Part shown: positions 5,965 through 14,434 of the stretch, one piece after another
How the letters are laid out: every line of letters begins with the position of its first letter
Position numbering within the stretch: the first letter of the stretch is position 1
DNA from: a virus
Reading direction: 5' to 3' (one strand)
Length of the DNA: 23,488 nucleotides
IMG/VR virus record: IMGVR_UViG_3300007512_000208
Location: 1-23,488 of that record
The notes under the pieces: model-generated
Databases searched by the model: none
The model's input: the letters and a program-made list of their open reading frames with translations, nothing else
Told to the model about the DNA's origin: nothing
Program-made: the position numbers and the translations under genes

Positions 5965-7279
5965 CATTAAAATGTTCTGGGATTTTAAGGGATGGACTGC
6001 GGCGTGAAGGATCGTCGTTATAGATCTCCGCAACTTTTGTAATTTCATCTATATAATCTATCGTCGCAATCAAGCCTTTTGTTCTGAAGAGCCGGTGGAT
6101 GTGTTTCAGAATCCGTCGTTCGTCGCGGGAGTTTAGTTTCTGTCTTGCCTCTTTTGACCTAACGTGAAAGTAGATCGGAAGCCAAAAGCGATCATCGTAT
6201 CTTTTTTTAAAGGATTCAAAGCCTGACGCATTTTCCGTGTCAAAGAACGATTCTCTTTCCGCTGTCACAACGCTCGTCCTTCTCCCGTCACGACAATATT
6301 TCCACGTTTCGTAAAGCGGAAAAGCTCCTGTGTAGGAGTTGTAAGACTGGAACAAATATATCTTAAAGGACTCATAATCAAATCTAGATGTTAAATAATA
6401 GTATGATGAAAAAAGCTGTTCGGCATTTTGCACCGCACAATGCAACGTCCTTGGACCTGCTGTTCCTGCTATAAGTTGTTCTGCGGAGAATGCATAGTCT
6501 TGAATGATTGGTTCACAAGTGTTCTGTTTAATATATTTCATCATCTCTGGTGAGCTTATATTTCCCACCAATCTCCAAGGAGCATTCTTGTCGACATAGA
6601 AACCGAACCTTGCAGCGGTATTGCGATAGCACTCGAACTCGTATGTATTAAGATATTTTTGAAATTTAATGCGATCCTCGTCGTGAGCGTCAGATGCAAG
6701 ATCAATCATCAATCCAGAAGTAAGAGGTGAGCAGTATTTTGACAAAAGATATGATGTTTTCGTAAAGGGTAGATTGAGCGCGGAGGCATCGACAAACTTC
6801 ATAAACAAGTCGAGATAGCTGTCAAAGTCCTTCACCTTGTCTCTTCGATTGTTTAGGTTTAGAAAATTGCCAACAAACGATTCGTGAACTATTGAAAAAT
6901 ATGCATGATAAGCATTCTTTACGTTTAACCATCCCTGTGCCGGTGTAAGTCCCAAGAAAAAACTATCAGGAGGGAGGCTATTAACAGTCCTAACGGTTCT
7001 AATCTCAGAGATAAAATCGTGATAAGCGTCCGCAATAAAATCTGCCACAAAATAATCCGTTTGGAGAAGTGGTGCCATATTCGTTTCTGAAATGTGGATC
7101 GCTCGACCGTCCGTGTTAACTCGGCCATAAAAAGGACGACCGTACCAAAGGTCAATAGGGTTTACGCCCGATTCGGGATATATCCTTTCCTTATAGTAAT
7201 ACCGCATAATAGTCTTCTCTGGTAAGGGCGTTTGGTTGTTTGCGATAGGGGGTGTTATGTCATCTTCGTAAATTGGCAT
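5954..7279 (-). CDS. Protein of unknown function, probable virion/baseplate component
   Basis: The 441-residue product is not recognised. It is rich in aromatic residues and has no signal peptide, membrane segment or obvious catalytic motif. The N-terminal third (RIYPESGVNPIDLWYGRPFYGRV) and the helical C-terminus (DERRILKHIHRLFRTKGLIATIDYIDEITKVAEIY) look like ordinary globular protein. It starts 3 bases after the stop of the 858-residue baseplate candidate, with GGAGATAGGA upstream, so it is the last gene of the tail/baseplate transcript; that position suggests a structural or assembly role. T4 wedge genes at the equivalent place (gp6, gp7, gp8) are larger or not recognisably similar. Confidence 0.75.
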   Translation of the reverse strand: MPIYEDDITPPIANNQTPLPEKTIMRYYYKERIYPESGVNPIDLWYGRPFYGRVNTDGRAIHISETNMAPLLQTDYFVADFIADAYHDFISEIRTVRTVNSLPPDSFFLGLTPAQGWLNVKNAYHAYFSIVHESFVGNFLNLNNRRDKVKDFDSYLDLFMKFVDASALNLPFTKTSYLLSKYCSPLTSGLMIDLASDAHDEDRIKFQKYLNTYEFECYRNTAARFGFYVDKNAPWRLVGNISSPEMMKYIKQNTCEPIIQDYAFSAEQLIAGTAGPRTLHCAVQNAEQLFSSYYYLTSRFDYESFKIYLFQSYNSYTGAFPLYETWKYCRDGRRTSVVTAERESFFDTENASGFESFKKRYDDRFWLPIYFHVRSKEARQKLNSRDERRILKHIHRLFRTKGLIATIDYIDEITKVAEIYNDDPSRRSPSLKIPEHFNVDY

Positions 7280-7282
7280 CTT

Positions 7283-9859
7283 TTATTTTTTTCCTATCTC
7301 CTTTTCAGGAGTTGTTGTGGGCGCTCCTGTAGAATTAACCAGTTGAGTTGGTGCCGACGCTTGATAGTGTGAGTTCTTGTTTCTAACCGACCAGTCGGGG
7401 ACTGTTAATATTGCTTGAATTGTTGTGTCATATCTAACCGGGGTAAAGGAGCTTTTAATTTTGGTAATTGAATAATACCCTCCGAAAGCTAATTTATAAG
7501 CAGCAGAAAAGCCGCCGTCAATAAACGTGGTATCGATATATACCTGCTGACCAAGTTGAAACAGTGTGTTGCCAACCGTTGTGATGGTTGCATTGTATGC
7601 CTGCGGCTTGACTACTCCTGAGACGCGGGGCTCACCTTCTTCACCTGAAGCGGCCATATATGTTGCCACATTCCATGTTGGGTTTGAATTTTGAGAAAAT
7701 GCAATATTTTTTAAGATTCCAGAATCTGGCCCTCCAACAACAAAGTGATAAATATTATTTTCTAAATCCTCCGTCCAACGACCATGTAATTTTGGAGGAG
7801 CCCAGTCGGAAGCATATAAGATAAGATAATTGTGAACATTTTTCACAGAAGCGTGAGGGGCTTTGTTAAAATTAATGCTAGTGCTGCTTATTTTCTCTCC
7901 ATTTTTAACTCGACCTGCTCCCTTTGGACCGCCGGGGACTGAAAACGGTAATATATTCAGAGTTGCGGCGTTGCCTTGGCTTATTCCCGAACATGAGTCA
8001 AAAGCAACATGCACCAGTTCATTTATTAAATCTTCTAGAAACTGTTGAAAACTGTATGACTTTCTCCCTTCTCCGACGACTTTTTCCGTTAAAAATTTAT
8101 TAAATACTCGAACATCAATTGGAACTTCGGCAAGATTTAAATACAATACTCGGCGCGACACCAAGTCTCTAAACCTAATAGGTCCCATCAACACTGTGAG
8201 GTTTTTTAAGTGTAAGTTTTCTCGGACGTCTGGGCCGACTTTTTTTAACAGGTTGTTGATAATATCTCCGAGTTTAATAAAAGAGATTCTGCGAATATTA
8301 TCATTGTTTCTGCTGGTGTAACTCCACTTGGGAGCGTCTTTCATTCTTTTTAATTGTTGTTTTTTCACGGCGTCATTCGCGTTATCTATCTCGTTGCGCG
8401 CCTGCATTCCTTGAGCCTCTTCGTTTTTTTTCGCATCTTCTGAGGCTGCTGCGGTTGCATCGTAGCCTCCGGGGACAGAAGTGACGCGCTGTTGAGAAGC
8501 AACGGAGTTGAATATTTCTTTTACCTTGGCGTCTAGGCTGGCATCGATTTGCGAGAGTGGCTTATTTTCGTCGGCTTTCTCAACCAAATTAAGAGCCGTC
8601 ACAGCGGAGTTGATAACATTTATTTCACCTTCTGAAACATCAAAAAAGTAGAGTGAAGACTTTCCAATGTCTGCAAAAAAGTGCTGAATGTGAAGACTTT
8701 GATTTGCAGATTTTATGGAGGAAATTTGTTGATTCTTAGTATCAATCTCTCCTCGGAGCATTTTCTTGCGCTGGTCTATAAAGTGTCCCGGCTTAAGACT
8801 GACGCTCGTTTTGCCTTTCGAGTACTTGATATGGTCATCCGCGCCAAGTTGAGCAGCCTTTGTTTCCAAGTCCTCGTTCATCTTTTTAACACTCTCTTCC
8901 ATTTTTTTTATTTTTTCTTTACTAGATTTAAGTTTGTTTATTGAATTTTCTTCCAAAGCCATAATGTCGGCGTGATTAGAATTGAAGGCGTTCTCGATAG
9001 CACCCCTATAATGAATCCCCAGATTAACGGAGCCGTCGTTCGAAAAGTTAATTTCATGATCTATCAAATCAAGCATCATCACAAGCTGTGTATCTTTGAT
9101 CGCCCTTTGAAGTTCAGGGGAAATTAACTTGGTATCTTTTGGAATCTGCCAACCGGCGACCATCTTAATTCTAAAGTGATCAGTGTCAAGATCCTCCCTC
9201 TCTTTGCCGGGAATGCCGGGATATGTGATAAGGTGTGCAAAACTAATATTTCTTCCGGCGCCGTGTTTTTGAGGTGCAAAGAAATACTTTATATCTTGAA
9301 AATATAAGTTTAAACGAACATCAACGTGGTTTCTTGTGGCGGGGTTTTTACCTTCCAGGGTTACCTCTAGGTCCTTAATACCTGCGCCGTCGCCTCTATA
9401 AAACTTGTTTGATGTCAGGTTCTCAATGTGAGTGTGTGTTGGAAATGTAAATAAAAAATCTTCACCTTCATTTTGCTTGTCATAAAAAACTTTATATATC
9501 TCTATCTTCGGAACAAGAGATGATAGTTGTGCCGGTGTTATTGTTAAAAACTCGTTGATTGATTTATTCGCTGTAAGGTGGTTGATTATTAGGCCCGGAT
9601 CGCCGTCAATGATTGCATACTCTGATTGATCTTCTTTTGTGATTCCCTGCATCTGTTGCAGTCTAGCTGCAAAGGTCATAAGAAGGCACTGGTCTGAATA
9701 AACTTTTTTAAGCTCGGCATCATACTGCTTTAACTCTTCTTCGGTGATAGAGTTTTCTCTCGCCACTATCTCAGACTGACGTTCCTTCTGTATAGTAATG
9801 TTTGGACCAAGAGACGGGGCTCCTCCTTTGCCAAACTCATATTCAATCTTGTCGGCCAT
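7283..9859 (-). CDS. Large putative baseplate hub/central tail protein
   Basis: The 858-residue product lies between a LysM wedge protein and the end of the tail cluster. It starts one base after the preceding stop with a perfect GGAGG six bases upstream of the ATG. The N-terminal part has beta-rich stretches (PKIEIYKVFYD, DFLFTFPTHTHIENL, VDVRLNLYFQDIKYFFAP). Residues about 300-350 form a charged Lys/Glu-rich predicted coiled coil (KLKSSKEKIKKMEESVKKMN). A low-complexity Ala/Asp/Glu/Lys linker follows around residues 460-510. The C-terminus has the hub-like pattern GNTLFQLGQQVYIDTTF then GGYYSITKIKSSFTPVRYDT. That last pattern is typical of tail hub proteins (gp27/gpD type) near the tape measure gene, but I cannot assign it firmly. 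Confidence 0.6.
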   Translation of the reverse strand: MADKIEYEFGKGGAPSLGPNITIQKERQSEIVARENSITEEELKQYDAELKKVYSDQCLLMTFAARLQQMQGITKEDQSEYAIIDGDPGLIINHLTANKSINEFLTITPAQLSSLVPKIEIYKVFYDKQNEGEDFLFTFPTHTHIENLTSNKFYRGDGAGIKDLEVTLEGKNPATRNHVDVRLNLYFQDIKYFFAPQKHGAGRNISFAHLITYPGIPGKEREDLDTDHFRIKMVAGWQIPKDTKLISPELQRAIKDTQLVMMLDLIDHEINFSNDGSVNLGIHYRGAIENAFNSNHADIMALEENSINKLKSSKEKIKKMEESVKKMNEDLETKAAQLGADDHIKYSKGKTSVSLKPGHFIDQRKKMLRGEIDTKNQQISSIKSANQSLHIQHFFADIGKSSLYFFDVSEGEINVINSAVTALNLVEKADENKPLSQIDASLDAKVKEIFNSVASQQRVTSVPGGYDATAAASEDAKKNEEAQGMQARNEIDNANDAVKKQQLKRMKDAPKWSYTSRNNDNIRRISFIKLGDIINNLLKKVGPDVRENLHLKNLTVLMGPIRFRDLVSRRVLYLNLAEVPIDVRVFNKFLTEKVVGEGRKSYSFQQFLEDLINELVHVAFDSCSGISQGNAATLNILPFSVPGGPKGAGRVKNGEKISSTSINFNKAPHASVKNVHNYLILYASDWAPPKLHGRWTEDLENNIYHFVVGGPDSGILKNIAFSQNSNPTWNVATYMAASGEEGEPRVSGVVKPQAYNATITTVGNTLFQLGQQVYIDTTFIDGGFSAAYKLAFGGYYSITKIKSSFTPVRYDTTIQAILTVPDWSVRNKNSHYQASAPTQLVNSTGAPTTTPEKEIGKK

Positions 9860-9860
9860 C

Positions 9861-10199
9861 TTAAACCTCCAAAATCCTTAATATGCGCTCAAGCGGAAAC
9901 GGGATGTCTATAACATCTCCAGCGTTCAATTGAGTTTCTAAGGGAATTTGATTAAACCAAGCAATGACCCACCACAAATCTGCACTGCCGTAATGAAAAT
10001 GTGCCAATTTATAAAGTCTGTCTCCGAGTGACCAAATGTGACCAACAGTTGCCAAACCTGCAATTTCTTCGGGTGATGGATACACAAGCTCTGGAGTGGT
10101 GTATTGTCTGACCGCGCTTACGCCCCTATCTTCTAGAATCTCTTCATATCTTTCGTTAGAATTTATTCCAATTACTCTAAATGTAAATCGTGAATGCAT
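9861..10199 (-). CDS. 53: LysM-domain baseplate wedge protein (gp53-like)
   Basis: The 112-residue product contains a LysM-type domain from about residue 53 to 101: HIWSLGDRLYKLAHFHYGSADLWWVIAW (core YGSADLWWVIAWFN) then LNAGDVIDIP. This YG-x3-LWWVIA...G-x-IxIP pattern is characteristic of small baseplate/tail proteins of contractile phages such as T4 gp53 and P2 protein X, where it helps join the tube, hub and wedges. T4 gp53 is longer (196 residues). AAGGTAA precedes the ATG, and the gene is separated by one base from the 858-residue gene. Confidence 0.75.
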   Translation of the reverse strand: MHSRFTFRVIGINSNERYEEILEDRGVSAVRQYTTPELVYPSPEEIAGLATVGHIWSLGDRLYKLAHFHYGSADLWWVIAWFNQIPLETQLNAGDVIDIPFPLERILRILEV

Positions 10200-10213
10200 C
10201 GTTAATAATTACC

Positions 10214-10981
10214 TTACTTAGTTATCTTTTTCTCTGTACCTGCTTTTTTTGTAGGATTCTTTTTTGGAGATTTTGTTGCCACTGGATCTTTTGGGGAGGG
10301 GTCCGATGCCCTTCCGTATGGAAAGTTATGTCCCGCCTCTGCCCCAAAGGCATAAGAAGACCCTTTAGTTGCGGAGGGTGTTCTATACCAGCCCATCATA
10401 TGTTCATGCAACACTGTAAATTCTCCGCTTAAAGAAATCTCTTTTGGGAAAAGCTCTCCATTTAAATCAAAGAAACCGGGCTCGAAGTTTGGATTAAAAG
10501 ACATCCCACCCAAATGACCTAAGAGACCGCCGGAAAGACAATCTCCAGAAGGCTTGTACGATTTTCCAGCATCGTGGGCCACAGCAGTCGATTTCATACT
10601 TTTGACCCAGTTTGAAAACCTCATTCGCATAAGCGGAGGTTTTTCAATAATCGATGGTCCGAAAGTATTCTGGTCGAGAGAAGGTGCGGTATATGTCGGG
10701 TACAACATTTTTATTAACAAACCGACATCGCTCATGTTCTTTTTGGCCTCCTCTGGATCTGAGGCCACAGCAACCCAAGAAAGAGAAATGTTTCTTCTTG
10801 TTCCTCGATACACATCAATTGGGTCCATTCTACCATAAACTGTTTCAGAGTTCCAGTCAGAAACATACGCATCGCTAAACGCTGTTAAAAAAGCGTTAAA
10901 TTTCACACACTTGCCCGTTGGAACGTGTGTAAATCCTATAACGTATCCCCTGTTTGCCTGAGTTAGTACTCCACTATCCAC
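10214..10981 (-). CDS. Putative tail-tube/baseplate adaptor protein (gp48/gp54-type candidate)
   Basis: The 255-residue product starts with GTG at 10981, supported by AAGGAG nine bases upstream and the absence of a nearby ATG. The N-terminal 120 residues have a beta-rich pattern with VKFNAFLTAFSDAYVSDWNS and VYRGTRRNISLSWVAVAS, the kind of strand pairs seen in tail-tube-fold proteins. The C-terminal 30 residues are a Lys/Pro-rich tail (KSPKKNPTKKAGTEKK). It sits between the tape measure gene and the LysM gene, where contractile phages encode proteins that start tube growth on the baseplate. Assignment to gp48/gp54 is inference from position and pattern. Confidence 0.55.
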   Translation of the reverse strand: MDSGVLTQANRGYVIGFTHVPTGKCVKFNAFLTAFSDAYVSDWNSETVYGRMDPIDVYRGTRRNISLSWVAVASDPEEAKKNMSDVGLLIKMLYPTYTAPSLDQNTFGPSIIEKPPLMRMRFSNWVKSMKSTAVAHDAGKSYKPSGDCLSGGLLGHLGGMSFNPNFEPGFFDLNGELFPKEISLSGEFTVLHEHMMGWYRTPSATKGSSYAFGAEAGHNFPYGRASDPSPKDPVATKSPKKNPTKKAGTEKKITK

Positions 10982-10994
10982 TATATGTTTCTCC

Positions 10995-13742
10995 TTAACG
11001 GTTGATGCTTATGTTTGCACCGTGCCATGCTTCAATTAATTTATATATCTCTCGACCGTCCATTTGTATTGAAATGGGGGTTGGTGTCACTGTCACTTGA
11101 ACGTTACCTGAGCCACCTCCTTGCATTGCGGTTGCTCTCTCCATCGACATTTCTGCGTGGAACATCGCTCTATCACTACTTTCTTTTTGCAGTGATGTCT
11201 GAACAATCTTGTTTGATGTTTCTCTCGTATTGTTTACAATTCTCTTAAGATCCTGTGCCATTTGAACATCTGCTGCAGATGCCTGTTGTTGAACCGGTCT
11301 ACTCAGCATTTGCATTATACTACTGTTCATGTTCTGTAGTGTTGAAATATTTTGTTCTTGTCTTTGAATGCTCGAATTTGAAATAACGTTTGTGTGTTGG
11401 GGCAATGTGACCAACATCTCGCCGGGATGGATTCTTGTTGGGCCTCCAATTCCGTCTCGGCCTCTTGCCGCTGACTGTGCTGGCATTGCGTTGCCTTCAA
11501 GATTTTCGCGGCGTCCCCACCAACCCATTTCTTTACCGAGGCTATTCACTTGGGTTCCAATCACTCCCAAACTGGTGATGATTCCCACAATTGGGCCTGC
11601 CGCTGCGAGCATCCCTTTGATCCCTATAGATGCAGATCCCGCTGCTTGTGAAACACCTCCAAGCGACTGAGACATTGTTTGCGCTGCTTGTGAAACAACA
11701 TTTCCGGAGTTTGCGCCAGCTGCTGCGACCTGAGCCAGTGCGGTGGATCCGGCCTTAGCCACATCTCCCAATGCACTGCCAACGCCCATAACAGACTTTA
11801 ACAACATCCCTCCAAAAACAGCAGCCAAGCCTGTGGCAGCCGCCGTACCTACAACACCCCAGTTGTTAATGAAGTCTGCGCCGCGTTGTAGAAGGCCGTT
11901 TAATTTGTCAATGCCTTGGGAAAGATCTTTAGTGTTGGAGGCCATTGTCATCCTGCGGGCGTTTGCAGCCTCTTCCATCGTTTCGTTTCTTTTAACTTGA
12001 GCTTCGAGGCCCTGAAGGGAACCCTTATATCCTAGTGCTGCGTTTTGAGCGTTTTGAATTGCTGCGGACTGCGTGCCAAACAACCTTTCTGCCTCGGCCA
12101 TGTCGCCGCCAGTAAACATTTCTGCAATTGTTTTCTTAAGGTAATGCGATTTTGCACCCATTTGATCAAAGCTCAACCCAGCTTTATCAACAGCATCTTT
12201 AACGAGTCTCACTCTCTCTGCGGGATCAATCGTGTTGATCATTTTGAGCGTGTTCAAATATGGACCACCTAAAATGGCGTTTAATTGACCAACATTTGAA
12301 GCAGCACCCTCAAAAGTATCAAACTTTTTGGCAATTCCTGTTAATGTGTTCATTTCTGTACCAGTTATTTTCGCAATAACCGACAATCTTCTGAAGGTCT
12401 GGATTAGCTTTGGACCTCCGAAAGAAGCGTAGTCTCTCGACAGTTGATTAAACTGTTGAAGCGCCGTGTTTGTTTGCACTCCCAATTGAAGGGCGAAGCC
12501 TGTCAATCCGGCTGTAGCGCTCGCAGAATCTTGTTCTGTCATTCTCAACGTCTTTGTCATATTGTTCAAAGTGTCGGTGGTTGTGTTTGCTCCGACGCCG
12601 ACGCGCTCAAGAACAACAGCAAACCTTGTCATCTGGCTTTGGGCCTCTGGTCCTAACTGTACAAATCTGTGGAAATTATTATATAACTCTCCTGCCATTT
12701 GAGCAGCCTTATCATATGAAGGAATTATGTCTCTGTTTGCCTGCGTTATATCGTGAACAGCGTTTCTATATTTTTCACCTGCACCGGTTGAACGCATAAA
12801 TGATTTTTCAGCATTATTAAGGGCCTTGGCAACATCCCACTCATTCTTTGCCAAGAACAGCGCTGCTTCTTGAGCTTTCTCAAACGAAGAAATAATAATA
12901 TTTGTTGTGGAAAGGGTCTCGCGCATACCCTTTTGAACACCCTGCATTGCTGTTGCCCAGCCGTCTGTTGATTGACCTGCCTTTACCAGACTTCCAATCA
13001 TCCCCTGAGACTGATCTGTTATTCCCGTGAACTTGCTGAGAACATCTTTTGTCATTCCCGAGAAGCGATTGACCTCTTGGTTGGCTTTGCTTAATTTTGA
13101 AACCTTCTGGGTTAAAAGCTTTACAATTTGATCAATTAAGTCTTGAGCATTATTATATTCTACATTTTGGGCTTGAAGGCTGCTGCGAGCCGCTTCAACA
13201 TTGCCGTTGAACTGCTGGGCGAGTTGCCCAATTCTCTCAGAACTATTTAAAATTTGATTATTTTCTGCGACCTGTTCAGAAAGTTTAGCGCGCTTATCAG
13301 CGTGAAGTTCAATTTCTTTAAGAAGAGTTGCTTCTCTTCTTTCAGCGGCGGTTAGAAGCTGCCACTCTTCTTCTCGCTCTTTTGCTGCTGCGGCGGCAGC
13401 TTGCTGGGAGATATTTGCGAGTTGTGACTTTTGTTCAGTTGTCCCTCTTACGGCTTCTAAAATGGCTGCTGCGATATCCCTTTCTTGAGTAGCTGTTCCG
13501 AGAGATTGCTGCGCTGCAGCGGCTGCACTATTATATGCTTCTGCGATCTTTATCGCATTGTCGCGGATAGCAGCAGTGTGAACTTTTACTTTTGCTTGAG
13601 CCTCGGCAGATTGTTCTGCCGCTGCGGCGGCTTGCGCTTGTGCTTCTGCGACCGCCTGTGCCGCTGCCGCTGCTGCCTCGTCTAAAGGACCGCCACCACC
13701 GGCTCCGCCAGCCCCCCCAGCTTCTTTGGGATCATCAGCCAT
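10995..13742 (-). CDS. Tail tape measure protein
   Basis: The 915-residue product sets tail length and is ejected ahead of DNA. The first 70 residues are Gly/Ala/Gln low complexity (AAAAAAQAVAEAQAQAAAAA), followed by long helical coiled-coil stretches. A globular helical section holds TEMNTLTGIAKKFDTFEGAA and surrounding residues, resembling tape measure proteins of other large marine myophages. Two hydrophobic segments lie near residues 625-650 (VVGTAAATGLAAVFGGMLL) and 705-727 (LAAAGPIVGIITSLGVIG), as expected for membrane-insertion regions. The C-terminus is beta-rich (NVQVTVTPTPISIQM). By the usual 1.5 angstrom per residue rule the tail would be roughly 135 nm. AAAGGA precedes the ATG. 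Confidence 0.88.
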   Translation of the reverse strand: MADDPKEAGGAGGAGGGGPLDEAAAAAAQAVAEAQAQAAAAAEQSAEAQAKVKVHTAAIRDNAIKIAEAYNSAAAAAQQSLGTATQERDIAAAILEAVRGTTEQKSQLANISQQAAAAAAKEREEEWQLLTAAERREATLLKEIELHADKRAKLSEQVAENNQILNSSERIGQLAQQFNGNVEAARSSLQAQNVEYNNAQDLIDQIVKLLTQKVSKLSKANQEVNRFSGMTKDVLSKFTGITDQSQGMIGSLVKAGQSTDGWATAMQGVQKGMRETLSTTNIIISSFEKAQEAALFLAKNEWDVAKALNNAEKSFMRSTGAGEKYRNAVHDITQANRDIIPSYDKAAQMAGELYNNFHRFVQLGPEAQSQMTRFAVVLERVGVGANTTTDTLNNMTKTLRMTEQDSASATAGLTGFALQLGVQTNTALQQFNQLSRDYASFGGPKLIQTFRRLSVIAKITGTEMNTLTGIAKKFDTFEGAASNVGQLNAILGGPYLNTLKMINTIDPAERVRLVKDAVDKAGLSFDQMGAKSHYLKKTIAEMFTGGDMAEAERLFGTQSAAIQNAQNAALGYKGSLQGLEAQVKRNETMEEAANARRMTMASNTKDLSQGIDKLNGLLQRGADFINNWGVVGTAAATGLAAVFGGMLLKSVMGVGSALGDVAKAGSTALAQVAAAGANSGNVVSQAAQTMSQSLGGVSQAAGSASIGIKGMLAAAGPIVGIITSLGVIGTQVNSLGKEMGWWGRRENLEGNAMPAQSAARGRDGIGGPTRIHPGEMLVTLPQHTNVISNSSIQRQEQNISTLQNMNSSIMQMLSRPVQQQASAADVQMAQDLKRIVNNTRETSNKIVQTSLQKESSDRAMFHAEMSMERATAMQGGGSGNVQVTVTPTPISIQMDGREIYKLIEAWHGANISINR

Positions 13743-13758
13743 TAGCTATTTTTTTCCT

Positions 13759-14097
13759 TTATGTAAGTGGCCATTTTATTCCGGTCTCTCTTTCGAAATT
13801 TCCAACGGCACGCTCAAGTTCCCACTTTGAGTGAGAAGTTCTGGGGTCGCCGAGACCGTGATTGAGGTAGGAATCCATATATCTCTTCTCTCGTCCAAGA
13901 ACTTGAGCCAGAGCATTGACATCAGTCTTTCGACCTCTTACAGTTACTGGAATTGCAGATTGGTCGAACATTCTTTTTAAAACACCTTGAATGAGTCCTC
14001 CGAACATTCGCAGGAAACTCTCATTAAGTTGATTTTCTTTTTTCTTTATCTCCTCCAGATCGATCACAAGAGGGACAATATCATTGTTTTCAGACAT
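13759..14097 (-). CDS. Small protein of unknown function in the tail cluster
   Basis: I choose the ATG at 14097 (112 residues, MSENNDIVPLVIDLEE), because AAGGAG lies 12 bases upstream and a late-promoter-like motif at 14136-14148 falls inside the longer frames from 14223 and 14133. The product is largely helical: a Lys/Glu-rich segment (DLEEIKKKENQLNESFLRMF), then LIQGVLKRMFDQSAIPVTVRG, and a C-terminus with WELERAVGNFERETG. I do not recognise it. Its place between the gp26/gp51-like pair and the tape measure gene suggests a tail assembly role. Confidence 0.65.
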   Translation of the reverse strand: MSENNDIVPLVIDLEEIKKKENQLNESFLRMFGGLIQGVLKRMFDQSAIPVTVRGRKTDVNALAQVLGREKRYMDSYLNHGLGDPRTSHSKWELERAVGNFERETGIKWPLT

Positions 14098-14134
14098 CAG
14101 TTTGAAGGACTCCTTTTTGGCATTTTTCGTCATA

Positions 14135-14149
14135 TATAAATAGATCTGA
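14135..14149 (-). promoter_or_regulatory. Late-promoter-like repeat, copy 4
   Basis: The sense strand reads TCAGATCTATTTATA, sharing CTATTTAT with the copies at 15857, 18967 and 21671. It lies 38 bases upstream of the ATG at 14097. It is the least conserved of the four on its upstream side. The opposite strand contains TATAAATA, the T4 late -10 consensus, but that would direct transcription away from the gene. Confidence 0.4.
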
Positions 14150-14158
14150 GAAAGAAAA

Positions 14159-14434
14159 TTATCGGGATTGTTTTTTCTGTGCCTTTTCGGTGGCTTCTTT
14201 TTCGTTTTCTTTTTGTTGTGCAAGTCGTTTTAAGAACCAACGACGTAGGCCAACAGGAAGGTTGTAAAGTTCGGTTAAGCTCCAAGAGGTATAATATTTT
14301 AAAAGAAAAAACTCTTCGTATACTGCCTCAATATACTTATTGCTTAGGCCAAAAAAAGTCCGATGTAAACGGAACCTCCAGTCTATCTTCGAAGCCACAC
14401 TCAAGACAAGAGAAGTCATGACCCAAGTCCACAT
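14159..14434 (-). CDS. 51: gp51-like small tail/baseplate assembly protein; start uncertain
   Basis: The C-terminal 60 residues are clearly coding: YIEAVYEEFFLLKYYTSWSL, then YNLPVGLRRWFLKRLAQQ and a Lys/Glu tail. Small proteins with this LP-x3-RRWF-x-RL pattern follow the gp26-type gene in T4-like phages, hence the gp51-like label by position and pattern. The start is a problem. No ATG, GTG or TTG occurs in frame after the gp26-like stop at 14337; the ATGs at 14434 and 14419 lie deep inside that gene, lack a good ribosome site, and would add an N-terminus (MTSLVLSVASKIDWRFRLHR) that looks like out-of-frame translation. A frameshift from the gp26-like gene at the seven-T run at 14351-14357 would bypass the problem. 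Confidence 0.6.
   Translation of the reverse strand: MWTWVMTSLVLSVASKIDWRFRLHRTFFGLSNKYIEAVYEEFFLLKYYTSWSLTELYNLPVGLRRWFLKRLAQQKENEKEATEKAQKKQSR

Noticed and set aside
10995-13742. Tape measure Ala/Gln-rich region as a tandem DNA repeat
   Set aside because: Amino-acid bias is strong but codons vary and no exact repeated unit is seen; it is low-complexity coding sequence.
13485-13834. Plus-strand open frames opposite the Ala-rich start of the tape measure gene
   Set aside because: GC-rich Ala codons on the minus strand create Arg/Leu/Cys-rich open frames on the other strand; no ribosome sites or recognisable protein features.
14098-14223. Longer Lys/Arg-rich N-terminus (from 14223) for the small tail-cluster gene
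   Set aside because: It overlaps the end of the gp51-like gene in another frame, has no ribosome site, and the late-promoter-like motif lies inside it; the ATG at 14097 has AAGGAG.
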